This document shows positions 16,888 to 24,938 of a stretch of DNA of 30,347 nt, piece after piece. The stretch spans positions 1-30,347 of the forward strand of contig JAGZXV010000043.1 in NCBI GenBank assembly GCA_018378255.1, written 5' to 3'. The DNA is from Clostridiaceae bacterium (GTDB lineage Bacteria > Bacillota > Clostridia > Lachnospirales > Lachnospiraceae). Numbering within the stretch: position 1 is the first letter of the stretch; each line of letters opens with the position of its first letter. The notes under the pieces were generated by a model. It did no database searches and had not been told where the DNA came from. It was given only the letters and a program-made list of their open reading frames with translations. A program made the position numbers and the translations under genes.

Positions 16888-17850
16888 CTATTTCAGAGCT
16901 TCATAAGCTTGAACCATTTCATCGTACATTTTCAGGTTTTCATCAGGCGCTATGTAATCTACAACATATCCGACCTTCTCCATCTCTTCCACAGCCTTCG
17001 GATCTTCACATATCTTTTTCGTCGTCTCATCAATGACTTTCATAATATTTTCCGGCGTGTCTTTGGGAGCGAATAGGGTAAACTGGTATCCCGGGCACAC
17101 GATATCGTATCCCTGTTCCACAAAGGTCGGAATATCCGGGAACTGTTCACATCGTTCTTTTGTGGGCACGCCCAGGCACAGGAAATCCCCGGAATCCACA
17201 TAAGCCCCGGCTGTCGTATATGCATTCAGCATGATATCAAAGGCTCCGCCCAAAAGCCCCGGAACCTTTTCAGAATTGGAACCGCCATCTACGATCGCAA
17301 ATTCCGCGCCGGTCGCCTGCTCTGTCGCAAGATACTGGTAATAGGTAGTAGAGCCCACTTCTGTTGCCACCGTCAGTTCACCCGGTTTTTCCTTAGCCGT
17401 ATTTACAACATCATCAAATGTCTTCCAACCATAGGGATTGTCTGCCCTGACGAAGACACAGCAAGGCGCATCATATAAAAAATTCGGTCCCACTTCGAAT
17501 CCGGTATGGTCGTAATCAGCCAGTCCCGCCAATTTATTCAGAATCGTTGTATTATGGTAGAATAATAAAGTGTATCCGTCTTTTTTAGCATCATATACCT
17601 GCTTTGTTCCGGTGGAACCGCCTCCGCCCGTCACATTACTGACTACCACCTGCTGTCCCAGAATCTCTGTGGCATATTTTGCCCATAGCCGGGCGGTCAG
17701 GTCGGTGCCGCCTCCTGCGCTGGACGGAACGATCAGGGTGATCGTCTCACTGGGATATGTTTTTTCTTTTGGTGAGCAGCCGCTCAAAAATGATGCGCAT
17801 AACATTCCCGCCACACCTGCCGCTAAGATTCGTTTCCACATGTTTTTCAT
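16888..17850 (-). CDS. tctC: Tripartite tricarboxylate transporter substrate-binding lipoprotein TctC
   Basis: 320 residues from the ATG at 17850, with AAGGAG 9 nt upstream; an 18-residue upstream extension is rejected because it would precede the signal peptide. N-terminus: basic MKNMWKR, hydrophobic core, lipobox LSGC with lipidation Cys25. Mature part has ITLIVPSSAGGGTDLTARLW, the carboxylate-binding loop typical of the Bug/TctC family, and GGGSTGTKQVYDAKKDGYTL. It is anchored outside the membrane and delivers substrate to TctAB. Confidence 0.93.
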   Translation of the reverse strand: MKNMWKRILAAGVAGMLCASFLSGCSPKEKTYPSETITLIVPSSAGGGTDLTARLWAKYATEILGQQVVVSNVTGGGGSTGTKQVYDAKKDGYTLLFYHNTTILNKLAGLADYDHTGFEVGPNFLYDAPCCVFVRADNPYGWKTFDDVVNTAKEKPGELTVATEVGSTTYYQYLATEQATGAEFAIVDGGSNSEKVPGLLGGAFDIMLNAYTTAGAYVDSGDFLCLGVPTKERCEQFPDIPTFVEQGYDIVCPGYQFTLFAPKDTPENIMKVIDETTKKICEDPKAVEEMEKVGYVVDYIAPDENLKMYDEMVQAYEALK

Positions 17851-17879
17851 TCTCTTCTTCTCCTTTTCTCTTCCGTAAT

Positions 17880-19409
17880 TTAAGCAAGTACCCCTACCTG
17901 CCATGGATCATATTCATTCACACCAACTCCTAATTCTTCACTCTTGCTCTTCTTCCCGGAAGCCACTGCCAGAATCTCTTCAAATATCTCCTGCCCCATC
18001 TCTTCTATGGTCTTTTCCCCGTCTATAATGCTCCCGCAGTTGATATCCATATCGCCCTGCATTTTTCGGTACATGGGCGTATTGCTGGCCAGCTTCACAG
18101 TAGGCGAAGGAACGGAACCAAAACAGGAACCGCGCCCTGTGGTAAATGCGATCAAAGTCGCTCCCGATGCGATTTCCCCGGTGACTGATACAGGATCAAA
18201 TCCGGGGCTGTCCATCAGTACCAGGCCCTTTTCCGTTACCGGCTCCGCATATTCCAGCACCTGGTTCAGTGGGGTGCTGCCGCCCTTTTTTACACCGCCC
18301 AGGGATTTTTCAAGTACATTGGCCAGACCGCCTTTGTGGTTTCCCGGGCTCACTTTTCCATTGATCTGGGTATCCTTTCCTTTGTTGTATTCCAGCCACC
18401 AGTTGATCCGTTCCACTACCTTTAAGCCCACCTCAGGGGTTTTAGCCCTGCATGTCAGGGTGTGTTCCACTCCGAACAATTCGCTGATCTCAGCAAGAAT
18501 AGCTGTTCCTCCATTTTTCACTAACAGATCCACTGCTTCTCCTAATGCCGGATTAGCGGAAAGACCGGAAAATCCGTCGCTGCCTCCGCACTGCAGACCA
18601 AGGACAATATGTTCGGCAGACACCGGCTGGCGGCTGATGTCATCGGCCTTTGGAAGCATAGTCTGAACCGCCCGGATTCCTGCTTCAACCGCAGCTTTTG
18701 TCCCTCCGATTTCCTGCATCACAATCCGGTAAAGCCTGTCGTTTTCCTTCAGGCCGCAGGCATCAAAGAATGCGTCGATATTATTGCGCTCACACCCCAG
18801 GGCCATAACGACAGTTCCATAGATATTGGGATTTCTTATATATCCAGCCATGGTTCTTCTGAGCATGTCCATAGGTTCGCCGGTCATCTCCATACCGCAG
18901 CCAATTCCCGTAATCAGTGGAATTACGCCGTCCACATTAGGATATTCTTTCATCCGCTCCTCAGTGAAGTAATCGGCCACTTTTTTCGCTGCTGTGGCCG
19001 CACAATTCCCGGCAATCAAAACCGCAATATAATTCCTGACCGCAACTCTGCCGTCACTGCGGACAATTCCCTGAAAAACGGCCCGCTCTCCTTCAGGGAT
19101 CAGTTCCGCCGGACGGTAATCCCTGGAAAAAGCGTAGTCTTTTTCCACCTTATCAAAGCGTATATTGTGGCTGTGCATCATAGTTCCCGGCTCCGTATCT
19201 TCGGCCGCATAGCCGATTACCGTATTAAATTTGAGGATTTTTTCACCTTCCCTGATACGGCGGGATGCGATCTTATATCCTGCGGGAATTTTACCTTTGG
19301 TAGTAATTTGTTCTTCCGGAATTTCCACATTTTCATCGATATCACCGCAGGCTACTATTACATTGTCTTCTTCGCTCAAACGGATTGTGAGCATTTTTCT
19401 GCATTCCAT
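17880..19409 (-). CDS. UxaA/GarD-family sugar-acid dehydratase (altronate/galactarate type)
   Basis: 509 residues. It has both parts of the family: an N-terminal SAF domain (residues ~1-90, ending in the metal-binding HSHN, H79 and H81) and the large C-terminal domain (GIGCGMEMTGEPMD, MALGCERNN, LQCGGSDGFSGLSANPALG, TTGRGSCFGSVPSPTVKLAS). Members remove water from altronate, galactarate or related acids using iron or another divalent metal. Start at 19409 with GGGAGGG upstream. The HpcH/HpaI aldolase immediately upstream favours a hexarate (GarD-like) reaction over altronate. Exact substrate uncertain. Confidence 0.85.
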   Translation of the reverse strand: MECRKMLTIRLSEEDNVIVACGDIDENVEIPEEQITTKGKIPAGYKIASRRIREGEKILKFNTVIGYAAEDTEPGTMMHSHNIRFDKVEKDYAFSRDYRPAELIPEGERAVFQGIVRSDGRVAVRNYIAVLIAGNCAATAAKKVADYFTEERMKEYPNVDGVIPLITGIGCGMEMTGEPMDMLRRTMAGYIRNPNIYGTVVMALGCERNNIDAFFDACGLKENDRLYRIVMQEIGGTKAAVEAGIRAVQTMLPKADDISRQPVSAEHIVLGLQCGGSDGFSGLSANPALGEAVDLLVKNGGTAILAEISELFGVEHTLTCRAKTPEVGLKVVERINWWLEYNKGKDTQINGKVSPGNHKGGLANVLEKSLGGVKKGGSTPLNQVLEYAEPVTEKGLVLMDSPGFDPVSVTGEIASGATLIAFTTGRGSCFGSVPSPTVKLASNTPMYRKMQGDMDINCGSIIDGEKTIEEMGQEIFEEILAVASGKKSKSEELGVGVNEYDPWQVGVLA

Positions 19410-19428
19410 TCTACTTTCCCTCCCTGTC

Positions 19429-20181
19429 TTATCTCACCTGCTCTAAATACGCTTTTCCTCCTGAAACCATATAATTGGAAACAGCCGTTACAATATATCT
19501 GGCCCCCCATTCCACCGCCTTCCTTGTAGACCGGGCGTCTCCCGCAAAAATACCAGCGGTCTTGCCCGAAGATACAATTTTCTCAACTGTTCTCTCCAAC
19601 AGTTCCTGCACCTCAGGCTGATTGTAATCCGGCATTCCCATTGCTGCCGACAGATCTCCCGGGCCTACAAAAAGCACATCAATTCCCGGAACCTGCAGGA
19701 TTTCATCCAAATGCTCAATCGCTTCTAGCGTTTCAATTTGGACAACTGTCAGCGTATTTTCATTAGCATCTTTTCTGAAGACCACCTTATCCCCGCACAT
19801 CCCATAACCTGCAGCCCGGCAGTTGAATGACATTCCTCTCGTTCCCTCCGGAGGATATTTTGCCAGGCGGTAAACTTCCTTTGCCGTTTCCGCCGTGTTA
19901 ACCAGAGGAATCTGAATGCCGTCGGCTCCCATATCCAGGGATTTTTGAATATGGGTATATGTAGCTTCCGTACATCGTACTACCGCAGATACCTGCTGGC
20001 AATGAGCCGCCCTGATCATCTCGTTTACCGTTTGGTTCTCCATGACTCCATGCTCATTATCAATGAGTATAAAATCAAAGCCTATCTTTGCTGTCAATTC
20101 AGCAATATCGCCTGAAGCAATGTTTACAAAGCATCCTATCAGAGGCTCTTTCTCCATTTTTTTCTTCCAATTATTTTTCAT
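19429..20181 (-). CDS. HpcH/HpaI-family class II aldolase (2-keto-3-deoxy / 5-keto-4-deoxy sugar-acid aldolase)
   Basis: 250 residues, typical length. Metal-dependent pyruvate aldolase motifs: catalytic H44 in IDNEHGVM, R69 in VVRC, metal ligands E150 (VQIET) and D176 (FVGPGDLSAAMG). With the downstream dehydratase it suggests a GarD-GarL-like route: dehydration of a hexarate to a keto-deoxy acid, then cleavage to pyruvate and a C3 semialdehyde. No GarR-like reductase is nearby. First gene of the operon, divergent from a LysR gene. Confidence 0.87.
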   Translation of the reverse strand: MKNNWKKKMEKEPLIGCFVNIASGDIAELTAKIGFDFILIDNEHGVMENQTVNEMIRAAHCQQVSAVVRCTEATYTHIQKSLDMGADGIQIPLVNTAETAKEVYRLAKYPPEGTRGMSFNCRAAGYGMCGDKVVFRKDANENTLTVVQIETLEAIEHLDEILQVPGIDVLFVGPGDLSAAMGMPDYNQPEVQELLERTVEKIVSSGKTAGIFAGDARSTRKAVEWGARYIVTAVSNYMVSGGKAYLEQVR

Positions 20182-20304
20182 TCTTAGACCTCACCATTTT
20201 GTACATTATTTTATTAGTTTCCTTTTGTTTTTTGGATATTTATTACAAATCCTAGTTTTAGAATACCATCTCGCTTTATTATTGTAAAATACATATTTTA
20301 AATA

Positions 20305-20329
20305 TTATTATAGTACTAAACTATAATAA
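20305..20329. promoter_or_regulatory. Candidate LysR operator / promoter of the sugar-acid operon
   Basis: Perfect 10-bp dyad TTATTATAGT and ACTATAATAA with a 5-nt spacer, containing a T-N11-A core. It lies in the AT-rich divergent region (20182-20428). On the minus strand it includes TATAAT (20307-20312) with a poor -35 (TTAAAC) 17 nt upstream, as expected for an activator-dependent promoter. No good promoter for the plus-strand LysR gene was identified. Confidence 0.5.
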
Positions 20330-20428
20330 GTTTAACTTCCATTTTTTTACAATTATTTATTTTATTAATTGCTTTTTAATTTTATATTGTGTTATTATAG
20401 TTATACACTATTATTACGGAGGTATCTT

Positions 20429-21361
20429 GTGAATTTCAAATATTTGAAGTATATTTTAGCCATTGCCGAATACAAGAATATATCCAAAGCCGCTAAAGCG
20501 CTCTACATCTCCCAGCCAACCCTCAGCCTCTATCTGTCAAATTTGGAAAAGGAACTGGGAATTCATTTATTTGTACATGGAAAGAAAGAAATGACGCTGA
20601 CCTATGCGGGCCACCTCTACATTGAAGCGGCTCAGAAAATCATGAACATAAAAGATGAGTTGTATAAAGAACTGGACAACCTGGCTTCTAAAGAATCTAA
20701 AAGTCTGTCGGTGGGGATTATGCCTTTGACGGGAAGCGTAATGTTCTCCACCGTATTTCCTGAATTCAAACAGATTTACCCGGATTCCAGCATGCAGATA
20801 TCGGAAGATATTTCAAAAATCCTGGAAAAACAGGTTATGGATGGCCAGATCAAACTCGCTGTGGTGGCTGCGGATTCTTCCGTCTGCCCGGATCTTCATT
20901 ATTCCATCATCAAAGAAGAGGAATTTGTGATGACCATTTCTCCCAATCACCCTGCCTTCATAAGGCTTCCCCGGGATTTAGAGCGTGTGGATCTGAGCAT
21001 TTTAAAGGACGCTTCTTTTATTCTGGCCCCATCCCCAACCATAAGGAGCAGGGTGGAAGCCGGAATTTTTGAGAGTTATGGGATAGAACCTGAGGTGATG
21101 TGCGAGATCAGCAATATAACTGCCATCAATCAAATGGTTTCCAACAACAACGGGATCGCGTTTGTTCCAAAAGGTTATATTGACAAGACTTCATCCAACT
21201 GCTATTTCCATCTCACCTGCCGTCCGGTCTGGAATCTGGCTGTTGTCTATAAAAAAGGCTATGTGCCAAATGGAGCGGAAAAGCAGTTTATCAACATGGT
21301 AACCGACTATTACCGGACCCATGATTCCTATCTGCCCGATCACACTGTAATGCTTAATTGA
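20429..21361 (+). CDS. LysR-family transcriptional regulator of the sugar-acid operon
   Basis: 310 residues from the GTG at 20429, with GGAGG at 20418-20422. The upstream in-frame ATG would add 20 residues not found before the helix-turn-helix. DNA-binding domain: FKYLKYILAIAEYKNISKAA, LYISQPTLSLYLSNLEKELG, then LTYAGHLYIEAA. The remaining ~220 residues are the effector-binding domain. Divergent arrangement suggests it activates the aldolase-dehydratase-Tct operon. Confidence 0.9.
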   Translation: MNFKYLKYILAIAEYKNISKAAKALYISQPTLSLYLSNLEKELGIHLFVHGKKEMTLTYAGHLYIEAAQKIMNIKDELYKELDNLASKESKSLSVGIMPLTGSVMFSTVFPEFKQIYPDSSMQISEDISKILEKQVMDGQIKLAVVAADSSVCPDLHYSIIKEEEFVMTISPNHPAFIRLPRDLERVDLSILKDASFILAPSPTIRSRVEAGIFESYGIEPEVMCEISNITAINQMVSNNNGIAFVPKGYIDKTSSNCYFHLTCRPVWNLAVVYKKGYVPNGAEKQFINMVTDYYRTHDSYLPDHTVMLN

Positions 21362-21380
21362 AACTAAACCCTTACGGAAT

Positions 21381-21435
21381 AAAAAATGACGCCGTTGGAC
21401 AGAGAGATTTCTCTCTTCCAACGGCGTCATTTTTT
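21381..21435. terminator. Bidirectional terminator
   Basis: Arms AAAAAATGACGCCGTTGGA and its exact complement (21417-21435) enclose a smaller AGAGAG/CTCTCT stem. A T-run follows on both strands. It ends the LysR gene on the plus strand and the methyltransferase operon on the minus strand. Confidence 0.9.
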
Positions 21436-21460
21436 ATCTGATCCTGCTTCATCCAAAGTT

Positions 21461-21730
21461 TTATTCCCGGTTCAGCATCACTTCTTCGCCATATTCCACA
21501 AACACTTCATCCAGCAGCTGGCTGCCCATTCTGGCAATGAAGCCTTCCTGGTCCATGTCTTTTAATGGCTGGATCTCCACATTTTTCACATCCCGCCTTC
21601 CCTTGACTAGAATGGTATCACCCCATTTTTTCATCAGGGAATATCTGGCGTCTTCATCTATGTAAATCACCCGTTTCCGGTTATCCGCCTCTTCATAGGG
21701 GCGCAGCACTCTCACACATTTTGCATCCAT
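21461..21730 (-). CDS. Small uncharacterised protein (89 aa) in the MtmB-like operon
   Basis: 89 residues from the ATG at 21730, preceded by AAGGAGG. I do not recognise it from a named family. It is short, soluble, strand-rich and acidic, with no membrane segment. The pattern WGDTILVKGRRDVKNVEIQP ... EVFVEYGEEVMLN resembles double-psi beta-barrel (CDC48-N/AbrB-like) sequences, which is a weak structural guess. It follows the permease by 13 nt as the last gene of the operon, so it probably acts with the methyltransferase or transporter. Confidence 0.6.
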   Translation of the reverse strand: MDAKCVRVLRPYEEADNRKRVIYIDEDARYSLMKKWGDTILVKGRRDVKNVEIQPLKDMDQEGFIARMGSQLLDEVFVEYGEEVMLNRE

Positions 21731-21743
21731 ATTCTCTTCCTCC

Positions 21744-23296
21744 TTACACGTAATCGTATCTGCGTGGCACATCCATCAGCTTTTTCTGGGTCTTGTGGAT
21801 GATAAAGCAGATCACGGCGCTGATTAAATAACCGACTGCATACGGGAAATTCATGGTGTTGGGGCCAAAGCCGAGGGCGGCCGCATGCATGAATCCGAAG
21901 AAGGAAAGCACAGACGCGATCAGCAGAGAATAAGCCGCCTTATCAAGCCTTCTGTCAATAATGAACACCACGGTTGCTCCCCACATGATGCTGGTTAATA
22001 TAGCTCCGCTCCTCATGGCATAGACCCCATGCCAGGTCACGCCGTAGTCCAGCATCGCCTGGGAAAACTCGTCGCTGGAATTCATAGTCAGCGCTCCTTC
22101 AATGAAGATGCCGAAACTTCCGAGAGCATCCCGCACATAGGTGTACAGCACGTCGGCCACATGAGGAATCAGGGCTATGGCAACTGCCGCGCCGTGTCTT
22201 CTGGGCGTATCCGTAAATGACTGCACGATCATCAGCATAGCGCACCATAAGAAGGTGATGGAAGCGATAACAGCAGGCATCAGGGAGTTAAAGAATCCGT
22301 ATACTCCAAATAATGCGGAAGCGCCGAACAACAGCCCTGTAACCCATGAGTATCCGATTCCCGTTCCGCTCTTTTTAAGTCCCGGATGGCCCAGCCACAC
22401 GGTATTTGGAATGATACCGCCAAATAACGCAGAAAGCATGGTGCAGCACCCGTCGGCAATCTGGGCATGACCCACATTATATTCATCGCCGGCTGCAATA
22501 GAGGATTCCACATTGTCCATGGTTTCAATGAAGTTATACACTTCAATCGGAACAATGATTCCCAAATATGGCACGATCAGCTTAAAACCAGCCAATATAT
22601 GTGCACCTGAGAAATAGGGCATCACAAATCCAATGGTGGAAGTATCGATATCCACGCGTCCCAGGCAGATTGCATAGACAACGCCGAACACGACGGATAC
22701 CAGAAGCATTGGAATCTTTTTTTGAATACATAGCCTCCGATCAGGCCGATGATTGCGATCAGAAGCACCGGCAGTCCCAGAACCGGATCGTGGTACACTT
22801 CAAACAAGCCTACGGTAGCCATCCACACAAGCCCGATTCCGGCCACAGTTCCAAGCATTGCTGCCCTCGGCACTATTTTTCTGATAAATGGTCCTACCAC
22901 GCCGCCCAGGGTTTCAATAGCCCCTCCTAAAAAGCAGGCTGCAACTGCCGCTGTCCAGCACTCTTCCGGGGCAAGGCCGGCATAGGACAGAGGATAAATC
23001 ACACCGTACAGATATACGAACATGGCCGGTGTGGACACGCCTGACGGCAGTGCAGTCACATCTGTCCTGCCCGTCTTTTTAGCCAGATTCCATCCCATAA
23101 CCGCATAGACAATGCCGCTGGCCATCAGGCCTATGGAAAGGCCCGGAACCACCCTTCCGTAAATGATATCGTCGCCCCAGCCAATCCCCTGAAGCGCATA
23201 GATGATAATAATATAATTAACCAGGTTTCCTACAAATGCATAAACTACTCCGCCCACATCTTCCCGTTTAAACAGGCTGACTTTATCTGTTTTCAT
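21744..23296 (-). pseudogene. NCS2-like (xanthine/uracil/ascorbate-type) permease, frameshifted
   Basis: Two overlapping frames make one polytopic permease of about 517 residues. The first frame (from 23296, AAGGAG upstream) gives RTDVTALPSGVSTPAMFVYL and AMLGTVAGIGLVWM. The second continues with VPIEVYNFIETMDNVESS and IIPNTVWLGHPGLKKS, arranged as in NCS2 transporters. The frame changes at a run of seven A (minus strand; 22717-22723 on plus). One extra A would restore VFKKKIPMLLVSVVFG. Everything else is intact, so this is a sequencing error, a recent or reversible mutation, or slippage. It lies 26 nt after the methyltransferase gene and presumably imports its substrate. Confidence 0.78.
22717..22723 (-). 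other. A7 homopolymer at the permease frameshift
   Basis: Seven T on plus, seven A then G in the coding strand (TTC AAA AAA AGA in the upstream frame). Slipping one base back, or polymerase adding one A, gives AAA AAA AAG ATT and joins the two permease frames exactly. Confidence 0.85.
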
Positions 23297-23322
23297 CTCA
23301 TTTTCTCCTTAGTCATCAAAGC

Positions 23323-24699
23323 TTAAAACTCAATCCCCATCTGCGCCAGTTCCATTTTCACTTCATCGTACATCTTCTGCCATCCTTCCACCGGTTCAAT
23401 GGTTTCCATGTTATAGGATTCCTCAAAGCTCCGGCCGGGATTTCCGCCTTCCACGGTAAATACATGCTCGTATTTTTCCAGCAGTTTTAATACGATATCA
23501 TTGGCCTGTTCACGGCTCATCCCCTGTCGGGCCACGGCTTTTCCAACTTCTCCCATCAGGCGCACTTCCAGGCCGGTTCCATTTGGAAGATTTCCATTGG
23601 CAGAGCCAACCCCTTCCAGATGACCGCCGCAGACGGACACCACGATGGAGTTCGCAGCCACTTCATATAGCAGTTCCTTTGTATAAGCCCCGCTGGACGG
23701 CCACAGATCGCATACGATGATGGCGGGAGCTTTTTTGGCAAATGTCTGGCAGAGGACAGCCTGAAGCCAGAGACATCCCCTGGCCGTGGTGGCAATATCA
23801 CGGATATGGATCGGGTGGCAGAGATGGTAATCAGCCATATAAACGATATTGGCTGCCAGCATGGAAGCGATCATCACAACCGTCGCTCCCGGAGCGTCTC
23901 CGGCAAGGCCGCCCACCATGGTACAGGCCAGAGAAGCATTTCTCATTCCGTAATCCAGGGAATTCGCAGCTCTCACCAGGTTTCCATTGTCCACGATCAG
24001 CTCATTGAACATGGCTGTCAGATGGGAATCACATGGACGGAGGCGTTTTTCGCAGGATGCCGCCAAATCTCCCATCTCCGTAACTGCACTTTCAGCTGCC
24101 AATAGACCCATTCCCGGTCTTCCGGCTTCCGCCAGGGCCTTATGAAGATATTCCAGTTCCCTTCTGACCGCAATCAGCTCCGTGGGCGCGCCGCTTTTTA
24201 CCTGATATCCGTCCACATCTACCAGGGAACCGCAGGTTAAAAGATCAATCACAGGCTCTTTTGCGGAACTTAAAATGATGGGATAATAGAGGCGTTCCGG
24301 CGTGGGACATCCCGGGTTGCCCGCCCATACCAGGGGTTCCCGGCGGTCTTCCACCTCTCTGGCAATTAAAGTGACCGCGTCTTTTCCTTCTCCCATCACT
24401 AAGGAAGTTTTCATATTTTTAATTCCCGCGTCTATTTCCTCTTCCGATAAAGAGATGATGCGGCCGGTGGACATATTGAAAACGCCGTTCTGGGCCAGGA
24501 ATTTTTTGGCTGCTTCAAACATGTCATCGAACAATTTCTCATCGGTTGGGATGATTACCTGTTTGTCCCAGGTGAAATCATAGTCTTCCACCAGTTCGCG
24601 CACTCCGTCTACGATGTAATCCAGATCCCAGTCCTCTTTCGATACTTTTTCTCCCTCTTCCCCTCTTTGCCAGATGGAGAGATACTCTTTTGCTGTCAT
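23323..24699 (-). CDS. MtmB-family (monomethylamine:corrinoid methyltransferase) homologue lacking pyrrolysine
   Basis: 458 residues, the same length I recall for archaeal MtmB, with similarity along the whole chain: KEDWDLDYIV, VIIPTDEKLFDDMF, AGRPGMG, CDSHLTAMFNEL, HPIHIR (295-300), VRLMGEVGKAVA, and a matching C-terminus ending in ELAQMGIEF. In MtmB the AGRPGMGV segment is followed by pyrrolysine encoded by TAG. Here the position is Leu200, codon TTG (24100-24102), one base from TAG. By my alignment, Glu229 and Glu259 of MtmB become Leu227 and about Ala256. A methylamine site is therefore unlikely, but a corrinoid-dependent methyl transfer from another substrate is plausible. Start has AAGGAGG upstream. 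First gene of an operon with a permease and an 89-residue protein. No corrinoid protein or reactivase is present in the window. Confidence 0.82.
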   Translation of the reverse strand: MTAKEYLSIWQRGEEGEKVSKEDWDLDYIVDGVRELVEDYDFTWDKQVIIPTDEKLFDDMFEAAKKFLAQNGVFNMSTGRIISLSEEEIDAGIKNMKTSLVMGEGKDAVTLIAREVEDRREPLVWAGNPGCPTPERLYYPIILSSAKEPVIDLLTCGSLVDVDGYQVKSGAPTELIAVRRELEYLHKALAEAGRPGMGLLAAESAVTEMGDLAASCEKRLRPCDSHLTAMFNELIVDNGNLVRAANSLDYGMRNASLACTMVGGLAGDAPGATVVMIASMLAANIVYMADYHLCHPIHIRDIATTARGCLWLQAVLCQTFAKKAPAIIVCDLWPSSGAYTKELLYEVAANSIVVSVCGGHLEGVGSANGNLPNGTGLEVRLMGEVGKAVARQGMSREQANDIVLKLLEKYEHVFTVEGGNPGRSFEESYNMETIEPVEGWQKMYDEVKMELAQMGIEF

Positions 24700-24737
24700 G
24701 TGTTTCCTCCTTTTTCTTTTGTAAGATTTATTTTTTT

Positions 24738-24826
24738 ACATAAAGGGTGAAGGCATTTTCGAAAAAGCCTTGACGTTTTACTTTAAAACGTGAAGGCTTT
24801 TTCGAAAATGCCTTCACCCTTTATGT
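24738..24826. repeat. Giant perfect hairpin made of two palindromes, upstream of the MtmB-like gene
   Basis: Arms of 34 nt (24738-24771 and 24793-24826) pair perfectly. After one G-G mismatch, a further 8 bp (ACGTTTTA/TAAAACGT) close on a 3-nt loop, CTT. Each arm contains a near-perfect 22-bp palindrome with half-site AAGGCWTTTTC (24750-24771 and 24793-24814), centres 43 bp apart, about four helical turns. Each arm can thus fold alone, or the two together. No T-tract follows on either strand, so it is not a simple terminator. It ends 38 nt before the start codon. Confidence 0.85.
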
Positions 24827-24846
24827 TAAATTAACCAAAAAGAAAC

Positions 24847-24907
24847 AAAAAAAGAACAGGAAACCCAATTGAAATTTTAGAATTACAATCAGGCTTCCCG
24901 TCCTTTT
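24847..24907 (-). terminator. Terminator-like hairpin in the leader of the MtmB-like operon
   Basis: On the minus strand a stem starting GGACGGGAAGCC pairs with GGTTTCCTGTTC (G.U pairs only in this part) and extends inward to a short loop, followed by seven T. The G.U pairs favour minus-strand RNA. It lies about 25 nt after the predicted start of the MtmB-like transcript, and also downstream of the ADP-ribosylglycohydrolase gene. It could end that transcript or act as an attenuator. Confidence 0.7.
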
Positions 24908-24938
24908 ATTCACTTGCAGAACTTTATCAATTAACTTG

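Noticed and set aside
18609..19529. Long plus-strand ORF (306 codons) opposite the dehydratase gene
   Set aside because: Antisense to a clear family member; low-complexity, no ribosome-binding site, no family resemblance. The same holds for open frames at 14360-15055 and 16172-16834.
24100..24105. Amber codon near the pyrrolysine position of the MtmB-like gene
   Set aside because: TAG is present only on the plus strand (24103-24105). The coding strand reads CTA TTG, two leucines.
24738..24826. Giant hairpin as a rho-independent terminator or insertion-sequence end
   Set aside because: No T-tract on either strand, no transposase or target duplication nearby, and its arms are only found once each in the window.
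24738..24826. CRISPR-like repeat
   Set aside because: Only two units, inverted symmetry, no regular spacers, no cas genes.
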